Positions 33,243 to 40,788 of a stretch of 64,000 nucleotides of DNA are shown in pieces; positions within the stretch are counted from its first letter, which is position 1; each line of letters begins with the position of its first letter. The position numbers and the translations under genes were made by a program. Under the pieces are notes generated by a model. The model did not search any database. It was not told the DNA's origin and saw only the letters and a list, made by a program, of their open reading frames with translations. Source of the stretch: Streptomyces sp. NL15-2K (lineage in GTDB: Bacteria; Actinomycetota; Actinomycetes; Streptomycetales; Streptomycetaceae); the NCBI RefSeq assembly GCF_030551255.1, contig NZ_CP130630.1, forward strand, positions 1,488,001 to 1,552,000, in the 5' to 3' direction.

Positions 33243-34159
33243 CGGCCGGGACGGAGCCGACGTCCGCGGTCTTCGCCGCGGCGGTCACGCTGAAGCCGGC
33301 CGAACCCGACTACTACGACCGCGCCTTCACCGCGACCACCCAGCCCTGTCCCTGGCCCAAGGCGTACGGCGGTGACATGGTCGCCCAGGCCGCGGCCGCC
33401 GCCATGAGGTCGGTCGAGGGCAAGACGCTGCACTCGACACACTCCTACTTCCTGCGGCCGGTCGACATCGGCGCCGAGGTCCGCTACGAGGTGGAGCTCC
33501 TGCGCGACGGCCGCGGCTACGCCACCCGGCAGGTCCGCGGCTTCCAGAACGGCAAGCCGGTCTACGTCTGCCTCGCCAACTTCGCGGCGGGCGAGCCGGG
33601 TTCGGCGACGTACAGTGCCGAGCCGCCCGCGGGTGTCCCGGCCCCCGAGGAGCTGCCCAGCTCGGCCTCGTACCTCTCCAACACGGCTCCCGAGGCGCCT
33701 CGGGGCACGATGACGGACGCCTCGCACGCGTACTGGAGCGGCGGCCGCAGCTTCGACATGCGGCACGTCCCCGGGCCCGTCTACCTCACCGTCGAAGGCG
33801 AGCAAGCGCCCCAACAGGCCGTGTGGCTGAGGCCGTTCGAGAAGCTGGGGTCCGTCGACGGGTTGACCGACGCCCAGCGCGATCTCGCCGCGCTCGCCTA
33901 CGTCTGCGACTACACGATCCTCGAACCCGTCCTGCGGGTGCTCGGTCTGGCCTGGGCCCGGCCGGGACTCGTCACCGCCAGCCTCGACCACGCGATGTGG
34001 TTCCACCGGCCCGGCCCGATGGACGGCTGGCTTCTGTACGCCCAGGAGGCCGTCGCCGCCGAGTCCGGCCGCGGTCTGGCCACCGGCCGGTTCTTCACCG
34101 CCGCCGGAGTCCATCTGGCCACCGTCGTCCAGGAAGGCCTGATCCGCACCACCTCCTGA
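33239..34159 (+). CDS. Acyl-CoA thioesterase II (TesB-like, double hotdog)
   Basis: 306 residues with two hotdog domains: WPKAYGGDMVAQAAAAAM and HSTHSYFLRPVDIGAEVRYE in the first half, LDHAMWFHRPGPMDGWLLY in the second, where TesB has its catalytic Asp/Gln/Thr set. Known role: hydrolysis of acyl-CoA to free acid and CoA. In this operon it could release gentisate (or an amino-analogue) from the hydroxylated aryl-CoA. ATG 33239 overlaps the cupin stop. The 3' end, including its stop codon, is duplicated downstream as a 59-bp imperfect repeat. Confidence 0.9.
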   Translation: MTAGTEPTSAVFAAAVTLKPAEPDYYDRAFTATTQPCPWPKAYGGDMVAQAAAAAMRSVEGKTLHSTHSYFLRPVDIGAEVRYEVELLRDGRGYATRQVRGFQNGKPVYVCLANFAAGEPGSATYSAEPPAGVPAPEELPSSASYLSNTAPEAPRGTMTDASHAYWSGGRSFDMRHVPGPVYLTVEGEQAPQQAVWLRPFEKLGSVDGLTDAQRDLAALAYVCDYTILEPVLRVLGLAWARPGLVTASLDHAMWFHRPGPMDGWLLYAQEAVAAESGRGLATGRFFTAAGVHLATVVQEGLIRTTS

Positions 34160-34267
34160 ACTCCTTCCCTCTGCACGGCCCGCACCCGGTGCACAGGACC
34201 CAGGCAGACGCCTCCTGAACCCCTTCCCCCTGCACGATCCGCACCCGTGCACGGGACCCGGCAGAAA
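34152..34267. repeat. Imperfect 59-bp tandem repeat spanning tesB stop
   Basis: 34152-34210 and 34211 to about 34267 both begin CCTCCTGAAC and run through TGCACG...CCGCACCC to a GGACCC...GGCAGA end, with small differences. The first unit holds the thioesterase stop codon, the second ends in the AAAGGA ribosome-binding site of the ligase. Each unit can fold a small TGCAC/GTGCA hairpin. Confidence 0.8.
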
Positions 34268-34276
34268 GGAACCCCG

Positions 34277-35926
34277 ATGGACCTCGCGCCCTCCGCCTAC
34301 CCGGACACGTTCGCCCGGGACCACCTCCCGGCACGCCACCTGTGGCCGGTCCTGGAGTTCACCACGGACGAACTCCAGTACCCCGAGCGCCTCAACGCCG
34401 CCACCGAGATCATCGACATACCCGCCGACACCTTCGGCCCCGACCGCGCCGCGCTGCGCACGCCGGAGGGCGAGGTGTGGACCTACGGCGAACTGCGCCG
34501 CCGCGCCAACCAGATCGCCCATGTGCTCACCGACGACCTCGGCCTGACACCCGGCAACCGGGTGCTCCTGCGCTCCCCGAACAACCCGTGGACCGTCGCG
34601 GCCTGGCTCGGCGTGCTCAAGGCCGGCGGCATCGTCGTGACGACCATGGCGGCACTGCGCGCCCGCGAACTCACCCCGATCGCGCAAAAGACCCGCCCGG
34701 CGATCGCACTGGTCGACCACCGGTTCACGCAGGACGTCGAGGCCGTACGAGACACCGCTGTGCCGGACCTCATGATCGTGGCGTACGGCGGTGACGCACC
34801 CGACGATCTGACGCGCCGGGCGGCGGTGAAGCCGACAGAGTTCGCCGCGGTCGACACCGCGGCCGACGACGTGGCCCTCTTCGGGCCCACCTCGGGCAGC
34901 ACCGGCGTACCGAAGATCACCACCCACTTCCACCGCGACATCCTGTCCATCGACAACACCTTCGGCCGGCACACGCTCCGGGTGCGGCCCGACGACCTCG
35001 TGTCGTGCACCGCGCCATTCGCGTTCACCTTCGGCCTCGGCATCCTCGTCGTGTGTGCCCTGCGCGCCGGCGCGTGCGCACTGCTGACCGAGGCCGTCGC
35101 GCCGGAGCCCCTCGCCGACCTCGTCGCCGAGACGGGGGTCACCGTCCTCGCGACCGCGCCGACGGCGTACAAGCAGATCCTCAAGGCGGACAAGGCCGAC
35201 CGGTTGCGCGGCCTGCGCACCGCGGTCAGCGCCGGGGAACACATACCCGACGAGGTGTGGAAGCAGCTCCACGCCGGGACCGGGATCAAGGTCATCGACG
35301 GCATCGGGGCCACCGAGATGATCCACATCTTCATCTCCGCCGCCGGTGACGAGATCCGTCCCGGAGCGACCGGAAGACCGGTCCCCGGCTACCGCGCCAC
35401 CATCCTCGGCCTCGACGGTGAGGAACTCGGTCCCGGTGTCGAAGGGCGGCTGGCCGTGATCGGCCCGGTCGGCTGCCGCTACCTCGACGACCGGCGCCAG
35501 GAGAACTACGTCGTGGGCGGCTGGAACGTCACGGGCGACACCTACGTCCGCGACGAGGACGGCTACTTCTACTACCGCACCCGCACCGACAACATGATCG
35601 TCTCCTCCGGCTACAACATCGGAGGCCCTGAGGTCGAAGCCGCGATCGACACACACCCGGACGTCGTCGAGTCCGCGGTGGTCGCCAAGCCCGACCCCGA
35701 GCGCGGCTCGGTCGTGTGCGCCTTCGTCGTGCTGCGCGAGGGAGTCACCGGTGACGACGCCAAGGCCAGGGACATCCAGGACTACGTCAAGACCCAGCTG
35801 GCGCCGTACAAGTACCCGCGCGCGGTCCGCTTCACCGACGCCCTGCCCCGCAACACCAGCGGGAAGCTGCAGCACTACCTGCTGCGCCAGTTGATCGAGA
35901 AGGCGAACGAGGAGAACAACGCATGA
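34277..35926 (+). CDS. Aryl-CoA ligase (ANL superfamily; salicylate/2-aminobenzoate-CoA ligase-like)
   Basis: 549 residues. The AMP-binding P-loop is FGPTSGSTGVPK, the later core motifs are GIGATEMIHIF and GDTYVRDEDGYFYYRTRTDN, and the C-terminal catalytic Lys is in RNTSGKLQHYLLR. It begins at ATG 34277 after AAAGGA. Known: such ligases form an acyl-adenylate and then the CoA thioester. The next gene, overlapping by ATGA, is a hydroxylase acting on aryl-CoA, so salicylate, anthranilate or a related ortho-substituted benzoate is the likely substrate. Comparable to the Streptomyces sdg salicylate genes (from memory). Confidence 0.92.
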   Translation: MDLAPSAYPDTFARDHLPARHLWPVLEFTTDELQYPERLNAATEIIDIPADTFGPDRAALRTPEGEVWTYGELRRRANQIAHVLTDDLGLTPGNRVLLRSPNNPWTVAAWLGVLKAGGIVVTTMAALRARELTPIAQKTRPAIALVDHRFTQDVEAVRDTAVPDLMIVAYGGDAPDDLTRRAAVKPTEFAAVDTAADDVALFGPTSGSTGVPKITTHFHRDILSIDNTFGRHTLRVRPDDLVSCTAPFAFTFGLGILVVCALRAGACALLTEAVAPEPLADLVAETGVTVLATAPTAYKQILKADKADRLRGLRTAVSAGEHIPDEVWKQLHAGTGIKVIDGIGATEMIHIFISAAGDEIRPGATGRPVPGYRATILGLDGEELGPGVEGRLAVIGPVGCRYLDDRRQENYVVGGWNVTGDTYVRDEDGYFYYRTRTDNMIVSSGYNIGGPEVEAAIDTHPDVVESAVVAKPDPERGSVVCAFVVLREGVTGDDAKARDIQDYVKTQLAPYKYPRAVRFTDALPRNTSGKLQHYLLRQLIEKANEENNA

Positions 35927-38298
35927 GGATCGCGATCGTCGGCGGCGGCCCGGGCGGGCTCTACTTCGCCGCCCTGATGAAGCAGTTGGACCCCGCCCAC
36001 GAGATCACCGTCTGGGAGCGCAACGCCCCCGACGACACCTTCGGCTTCGGTGTCGTCTTCTCCGACGAGACACTCGGGGGCATCGAGAACGCCGACACTG
36101 TCGTCCACGACGCGATGGAGAACCGTTTCGCCCGGTGGACCGACATCGACATCGAGTTCAACGGGCACCCCTTCACCGTCGGCGGCCAGGGCTTCGCGGC
36201 CATGTCCCGCAAGGACCTGCTGCGTATCCTCCAAGAGCGGGCCGCCGGGCTCGGCGTCACGGTGCACTACCGGACCACCGCACCGGACGTGGACGCGCTG
36301 CGCGAGTCCCACGACCTCGTGGTCGCGGCGGACGGGCTCAACTCGGCCGTACGGACCAAGTACGCCGACGCGTTCGCCCCCGACCTGGACCGGCGCACGA
36401 ACAAGTACATGTGGCTGGGCACCGACCGGGTCTTCGAGGCCTTCCAGTTCTTCGTCAGGCAGACGGAGTTCGGGACCATGCAGATCCACGGCTACCCGTA
36501 CTCCGACTCCGGCTCGACCTTCATCGTCGAGATGGCGGAGGACGTATGGCGCCGCGCCGGCTTCGACGCGACAGAGGGCACGGAGTTCCCGCCCGGGGCC
36601 TGTGACGAGCAGGCCGTCGCGCGGATCCGGGAGATCTTCGCCGAGGAACTGGCCGGTCACGCCCTGCTGACCAACAACTCGAAGTGGCTCAACTTCACCA
36701 CCGTCCGCAACGAGCGCTGGCACCACCACAACGTGGTCCTCCTCGGCGACGCCGCCCACACCGCGCACTTCTCGATCGGCTCCGGCACCAAACTGGCCAT
36801 GGAGGACGCCCTGGCGCTCGCCGCGTGCCTGCACGAACACCCCACCGTGGCCGAGGCGTTGACCGCCTACGAGACCGAACGCCGGCCCGTGGTGGAGTCC
36901 ACGCAGCGCGCCGCCCAGGCCTCGCTGGAGTGGTTCGAGAACATCGGCAGGTACGCCGGCCAGGACCCCGCACAGTTCTGCTTCAACCTGCTCACCCGCT
37001 CCCGCCGGATCACCTTCGACAACCTCAAGGACCGCGACCCCGGCTTCGCCGAGCTGATCGAGCGCGGCTTCGCCAAGGCCCAGGGGCTACCGGAAACGGA
37101 GGCCGTTCCCGCGATGTTCCAGCCCTTCTCGATCGGCCCTCTGGAGCTCAAGAACCGGATCGTCCTCTCCCCGATGGACATGTACTCGGCGGTGGACGGC
37201 ATACCGGACGACTTCCACCTGGTCCACCTGGGCTCCAAGGCGCTCGGCGGCGCGGGCCTGGTCATGACCGAGATGGTCTGCGTCTCACCCGAGGCACGGA
37301 TCACCCCGGGCTGCACGGGCCTGTGGAACGACGCCCAGCGCGACGCGTGGGCCGAGGTCACCTCCTTCGTGCACACGCGCAGCACGGCGAAGATCGGGCT
37401 CCAGCTGGGGCACGCCGGCCGCAAGGGCTCGACCAAGGTGATGTGGGAGGGCATCGACCAGCCGCTCGACGAGGGCAACTGGGAGGTCGTCGGCCCGTCC
37501 CCGCTGCCCTACGGCGCGGGCTGCCACGTGCCGCGCGAGATGACCCGTCAGGACATGGACGCGGTCGTGGCCGACTTCGCGGCGGCCGCGCGCAGGGCCG
37601 CGGAGGCCGGCTTCGACCTGCTCGAAGTGCACGCCGCCCACGGCTACCTGCTGTCCTCCTTCCTCTCCCCCGTCGCGAACCACCGCACGGACGAGTACGG
37701 CGGCGCACTGACGAACCGTCTGCGCTTCCCCCTTGAGGTCTTCGACGCGGTCCGCTCCGCCTTCCCGGCCGACCGCCCGGTGACGGTCCGTATCTCGGCG
37801 ACCGACTGGTCCCCGGACGGCAACACCGAGCACGACGCGGTCGAGATCGCCCGGGCGTTCACCGCGCACGGGGCGGCGGCGATCGACGTCTCCTCCGGCC
37901 AGGTCACCAAGGACGAGAAGCCCGCCTTCGGCCGCTCCTACCAGACCCCGTTCGCCGACCGGATCCGGCACGAGGTCGCCGCCCCGGCGGGCGCGGCCGT
38001 GATCGCGGTGGGCGCGATCTCGTCGTACGACGACGTCAACTCGATCCTGCTGGCCGGCCGCGCCGACCTGTGCGCGCTCGGCCGTACCCACCTCTACAAC
38101 CCGCAGTGGACCCTGCAGGCGGCCGCCGAACAGGAGTACCGCGGCCCGGGCGCCGAGTGGCCGGCTCAGTTCGCGGCCGGCCGCCGCAAGCCGCCGACGT
38201 CACGCACGGACGCGGTCCGCCCGCGCCTCGCGCTGCTGCGCGACACCCCCCGGGACGCCGTCCACCTGCGGTGGACGCCCAGCCGGACGACCCGATGA
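35923..38298 (+). CDS. Bifunctional aryl-CoA 5-hydroxylase / OYE reductase fusion
   Basis: 791 residues in two enzymes. Residues 1-390 are an FAD monooxygenase (IVGGGPGGLYFAALMKQL; LVVAADGLNSAVRTKY; NVVLLGDAAHTAHFSIGSG). From about 400 an old-yellow-enzyme FMN barrel follows (FQPFSIGPLELKNRIVLSPM; LQLGHAGRKGS; LLEVHAAHGYLLSSFLSP). This layout is that of 2-aminobenzoyl-CoA monooxygenase/reductase, and actinomycete homologues are named salicylyl-CoA 5-hydroxylase/oxidoreductase. The monooxygenase hydroxylates C5 of the CoA ester; in the aminobenzoyl-CoA enzyme the OYE part then reduces the ring. Overlaps the ligase (ATGA) and the next gene (ATGA). Confidence 0.93.
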   Translation: MRIAIVGGGPGGLYFAALMKQLDPAHEITVWERNAPDDTFGFGVVFSDETLGGIENADTVVHDAMENRFARWTDIDIEFNGHPFTVGGQGFAAMSRKDLLRILQERAAGLGVTVHYRTTAPDVDALRESHDLVVAADGLNSAVRTKYADAFAPDLDRRTNKYMWLGTDRVFEAFQFFVRQTEFGTMQIHGYPYSDSGSTFIVEMAEDVWRRAGFDATEGTEFPPGACDEQAVARIREIFAEELAGHALLTNNSKWLNFTTVRNERWHHHNVVLLGDAAHTAHFSIGSGTKLAMEDALALAACLHEHPTVAEALTAYETERRPVVESTQRAAQASLEWFENIGRYAGQDPAQFCFNLLTRSRRITFDNLKDRDPGFAELIERGFAKAQGLPETEAVPAMFQPFSIGPLELKNRIVLSPMDMYSAVDGIPDDFHLVHLGSKALGGAGLVMTEMVCVSPEARITPGCTGLWNDAQRDAWAEVTSFVHTRSTAKIGLQLGHAGRKGSTKVMWEGIDQPLDEGNWEVVGPSPLPYGAGCHVPREMTRQDMDAVVADFAAAARRAAEAGFDLLEVHAAHGYLLSSFLSPVANHRTDEYGGALTNRLRFPLEVFDAVRSAFPADRPVTVRISATDWSPDGNTEHDAVEIARAFTAHGAAAIDVSSGQVTKDEKPAFGRSYQTPFADRIRHEVAAPAGAAVIAVGAISSYDDVNSILLAGRADLCALGRTHLYNPQWTLQAAAEQEYRGPGAEWPAQFAAGRRKPPTSRTDAVRPRLALLRDTPRDAVHLRWTPSRTTR

Positions 38299-38744
38299 GC
38301 GACCCGGTCCACCCGTCCGCTGTCCATCGCTCCCGCGTGGAGTGGGTGGACACCGACGCCGCGGGGATCTACCACAACACCACCGTCGTGCGGTACGCCG
38401 AGGCGGCGGAGGCCGCGCTGATGCGCGGGCACGGCATCCCCGGCTACTTCCCGGTTGCGCCCAGAGTGCGCTACGAGGTGGAGTTCGAGGCGTCCCTCCG
38501 GTTCGGCGAGGAGGTAACGACCCGGATCGAGCTGGTCCGCCTCGGCCGGTCCTCGATGACCTTCGCCTTCGAGGTGTGGCGGGAGGCCGCCGACAGCGGG
38601 CCGCACCGACGTGCCGCCCGGGGCAGCTACGTCACCGTGCACGTCCCCGACAAAGAGGCGGGCGGCAGCACACCATGGCCGGCCGCCTGGCGCACGGCGC
38701 TGACAGCAGGGGCGTCCCCGGAGGCAGCCGGGCGAACACAGTAA
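38295..38744 (+). CDS. 4-hydroxybenzoyl-CoA-type thioesterase (single hotdog)
   Basis: 149 residues. WVDTDAAGIYHNTTVVRYAE carries the catalytic Asp of the 4HBT family, followed by the long hotdog helix and strand RVRYEVEFEASLRFGEEV. ATG 38295 overlaps the hydroxylase stop (ATGA). It is the second thioesterase of the operon, unrelated to the TesB-like one; one probably releases the ring-hydroxylated acid, the other may rescue stalled CoA esters. Which does what cannot be read here. Confidence 0.9.
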   Translation: MSDPVHPSAVHRSRVEWVDTDAAGIYHNTTVVRYAEAAEAALMRGHGIPGYFPVAPRVRYEVEFEASLRFGEEVTTRIELVRLGRSSMTFAFEVWREAADSGPHRRAARGSYVTVHVPDKEAGGSTPWPAAWRTALTAGASPEAAGRTQ

Positions 38745-38747
38745 AAT
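38742..38747 (+). promoter_or_regulatory. -10-like TAAAAT for leaderless PaaX-type gene
   Basis: TAAAAT ends nine bases before GTG 38757; no ribosome-binding site lies between. This fits a leaderless transcript of the regulator, separate from the upstream operon whose last stop codon overlaps the hexamer. Confidence 0.45.
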
Positions 38748-38756
38748 CCTGCACTC

Positions 38757-39608
38757 GTGACTACGAGCGACCTCCTCGACGACGACCCGGCTCAGGCGGC
38801 ACCACCGCGATCCCTGATCGTGACGGTCTACGGCCTCTACGCGCGCGAGGTCGGCGGCTGGATCGGTGTGAGCACCCTGATACGGCTGCTCGCCGAACTC
38901 GGCGTCGACGCCCAGGCGGTCCGCTCGTCCATCCACCGGCTCAAGCGCCGCGAGATCCTGGTGTCGGAGCGGCGGGACGGCAGGGCGGGCTACGCACTCT
39001 CGCCGTATGCCCGCTCCGTCCTGGAAACCGGCGACCGCCGCATCTTCGAGCGCCACACCGCCCCCGACGACGGCTGGGTCATCGCCGTCTTCTCGGTGCC
39101 GGAGAGCGAGCGGCAGCATCGCCACCAGCTCCGGTCACGGCTGGCATGGCTGGGCTTCGGCACGGTCTCGTCGGGGGTGTGGATCGCTCCGGCCCACGCG
39201 CTCGACGACACCCGCGACCACCTGCTCCGACACGGCCTGGACCAGTACGTCAACCTCTTCCGCGGCGACTACGTGGCCTTCGGAAACCCCGCCGAACAGG
39301 TCAGTCGCTGGTGGGACCTGGAAGCGCTTCAGGGACTCTACGACGAGTTCGTCGCCAAGTTCACGCCGATGGTGACACGCCTGGCCGAGGCCGAGAAGAA
39401 CACGACGTCGCCCCGGGACGCGTTCGTCGACTACGTCCACGTCCTGACGGCCTGGCGACGCTTCCCCTACCTCGACCCCGGGCTGCCCGGCACCCTCCTC
39501 CCTGCCACGTGGTCCGGCACGACGGCGGCGGACCTCTTCTTCGAACTCCGGCGCGCTCTGGAGGAGCCGGCGCACGAGTTCGCACGGGGCCTGCTGGCCG
39601 ACACCTAG
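38757..39608 (+). CDS. PaaX-family transcriptional repressor
   Basis: 283 residues. The N-terminal winged helix (LIVTVYGLYAREVGGWIGVS; VRSSIHRLKRREILVSERR), central SPYARSVLETGDRRIFER and C-terminal FVDYVHVLTAWRRFPYLDPG are typical of PaaX. Known: E. coli PaaX represses phenylacetate genes and is released by phenylacetyl-CoA, so the family senses aryl-CoA esters. Its place just after the aryl-CoA operon suggests it represses that operon and responds to its CoA-ester intermediate. Start GTG 38757, probably leaderless. Confidence 0.9.
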   Translation: MTTSDLLDDDPAQAAPPRSLIVTVYGLYAREVGGWIGVSTLIRLLAELGVDAQAVRSSIHRLKRREILVSERRDGRAGYALSPYARSVLETGDRRIFERHTAPDDGWVIAVFSVPESERQHRHQLRSRLAWLGFGTVSSGVWIAPAHALDDTRDHLLRHGLDQYVNLFRGDYVAFGNPAEQVSRWWDLEALQGLYDEFVAKFTPMVTRLAEAEKNTTSPRDAFVDYVHVLTAWRRFPYLDPGLPGTLLPATWSGTTAADLFFELRRALEEPAHEFARGLLADT

Positions 39609-39669
39609 CGCCTTGGCTTCCACCACGGCCGCGGTCGCGGTCTCGACGGTGAAGTCCATCAGCAGGGCC

Positions 39670-40788
39670 CTAGCGGTTCTTACTGCCGGTGGTGAGGACG
39701 AGCTGGTCGGTGAACCAGTCGGCGGTGAACGCGTCGCGTTCGACGGCGTGGTTGTAGAGGGTGTGCTCGCCGTCGGGCCAGCTGCGGAGGGTCGCCGCGG
39801 TGGGGTCGGCGGCTTGCAGGAAGGGTTGCTGGTCCTCGTAGCGGGCGAGGGGGTCCTGGCCGCCGTGCAGCAGGAGCAGTGGGCAGCCGATCCGGTGCTT
39901 GGCCGGGTCGAAGCGCAGGCCGTCCATGACCTCGGCGACACGCCCCAGGTCGTCGGTGCCGACCACGGCGGCCAACTGCTCGCGGGCGGTGCGGAATTCG
40001 GGGACTGTCGGAGCAGCAGGGGCGCCGTTCACCACGACAGCGGCGACGCGCGGGTCGGCGGCGGCAAGGTGGGCCGCGAACAGGCCGCCGAAGCTCATGC
40101 CCTGGATTCCGATGGGGCCGTCGAGACGCTGATCGGCCTCGACCAGGTCGACGAAGCGGGCGAAGCCCTCGGTCACGCGCTCATCGACGTACAGCCCGTG
40201 GGCCAGCCGGGATTCGCCCTGGCCGGGACCTTCCGCGAGCAGGCAGGCCAGGCCCCGTGCCGTGTATGCCTCGGCGATCGGCAGGTAGGCCGCTCCCCAG
40301 CCGCTGAGCCCACCCCACACGATGACGGTGGCGTGGACCTTGCCGGAGGCGGGTCGGCACAGCCAGCCGCCCAGGGTGCCGGCGCGGTGAGGGACCGTGA
40401 CCCGTTCCATGAGTGGCGTGTGCGGGGACTGCAGGGCGGCGGCGGACATGGTCGCCGCGGTGTGGCGCTCGTACAGTTCCCGCTTCTCCGCGGTGTCGGC
40501 CTGGTACGCCATCTGCGCGAACATGAACGCGGCGGAGGCGAACCGGTACGCCTGGCGCGCCGTGGTCCGATGGCCGGCCGCCTCGGCGCGGCCGGCGCGC
40601 TCCAGCTGGGTCTCCGCGAGGGTCGTGGCGGAGTCCTGCCACCGCATCCCCGCGGTGGTGTCGGCGAGCAGCCGACGGGCATCGGCGTGGTCCATGCCGC
40701 AGTCGACCAGCCGGGTGAAGGGCATGGCCCGGTGCTGGGCCGCGGCCAGCGGTGACAGCACCGGCGTCCGAGGGTTCTCGTTCGTCAT
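39670..40788 (-). CDS. Alpha/beta hydrolase, 2,6-dihydroxypseudooxynicotine hydrolase-like
   Basis: 372 residues from ATG 40788, which overlaps the stop of the monooxygenase (ATGA); the track of open codons further upstream is antisense. A helical N-terminal cap (AYRFASAAFMFAQMAYQADT) precedes the hydrolase core (VIVWGGLSGWGAAYLPIAEA; elbow GMSFGG; LLLLHGGQDPL; His in WPDGEHTLYNH). This arrangement is shared with the FrsA/DUF1100-type C-C hydrolases such as 2,6-dihydroxypseudooxynicotine hydrolase. Coupled to a ring hydroxylase, it may cleave a hydroxylated aryl ketone. Confidence 0.85.
   Translation of the reverse strand: MTNENPRTPVLSPLAAAQHRAMPFTRLVDCGMDHADARRLLADTTAGMRWQDSATTLAETQLERAGRAEAAGHRTTARQAYRFASAAFMFAQMAYQADTAEKRELYERHTAATMSAAALQSPHTPLMERVTVPHRAGTLGGWLCRPASGKVHATVIVWGGLSGWGAAYLPIAEAYTARGLACLLAEGPGQGESRLAHGLYVDERVTEGFARFVDLVEADQRLDGPIGIQGMSFGGLFAAHLAAADPRVAAVVVNGAPAAPTVPEFRTAREQLAAVVGTDDLGRVAEVMDGLRFDPAKHRIGCPLLLLHGGQDPLARYEDQQPFLQAADPTAATLRSWPDGEHTLYNHAVERDAFTADWFTDQLVLTTGSKNR

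Noticed and set aside
33065..35875. 936-residue minus-strand open frame
   Set aside because: Antisense of the thioesterase and ligase genes, no recognisable domain.
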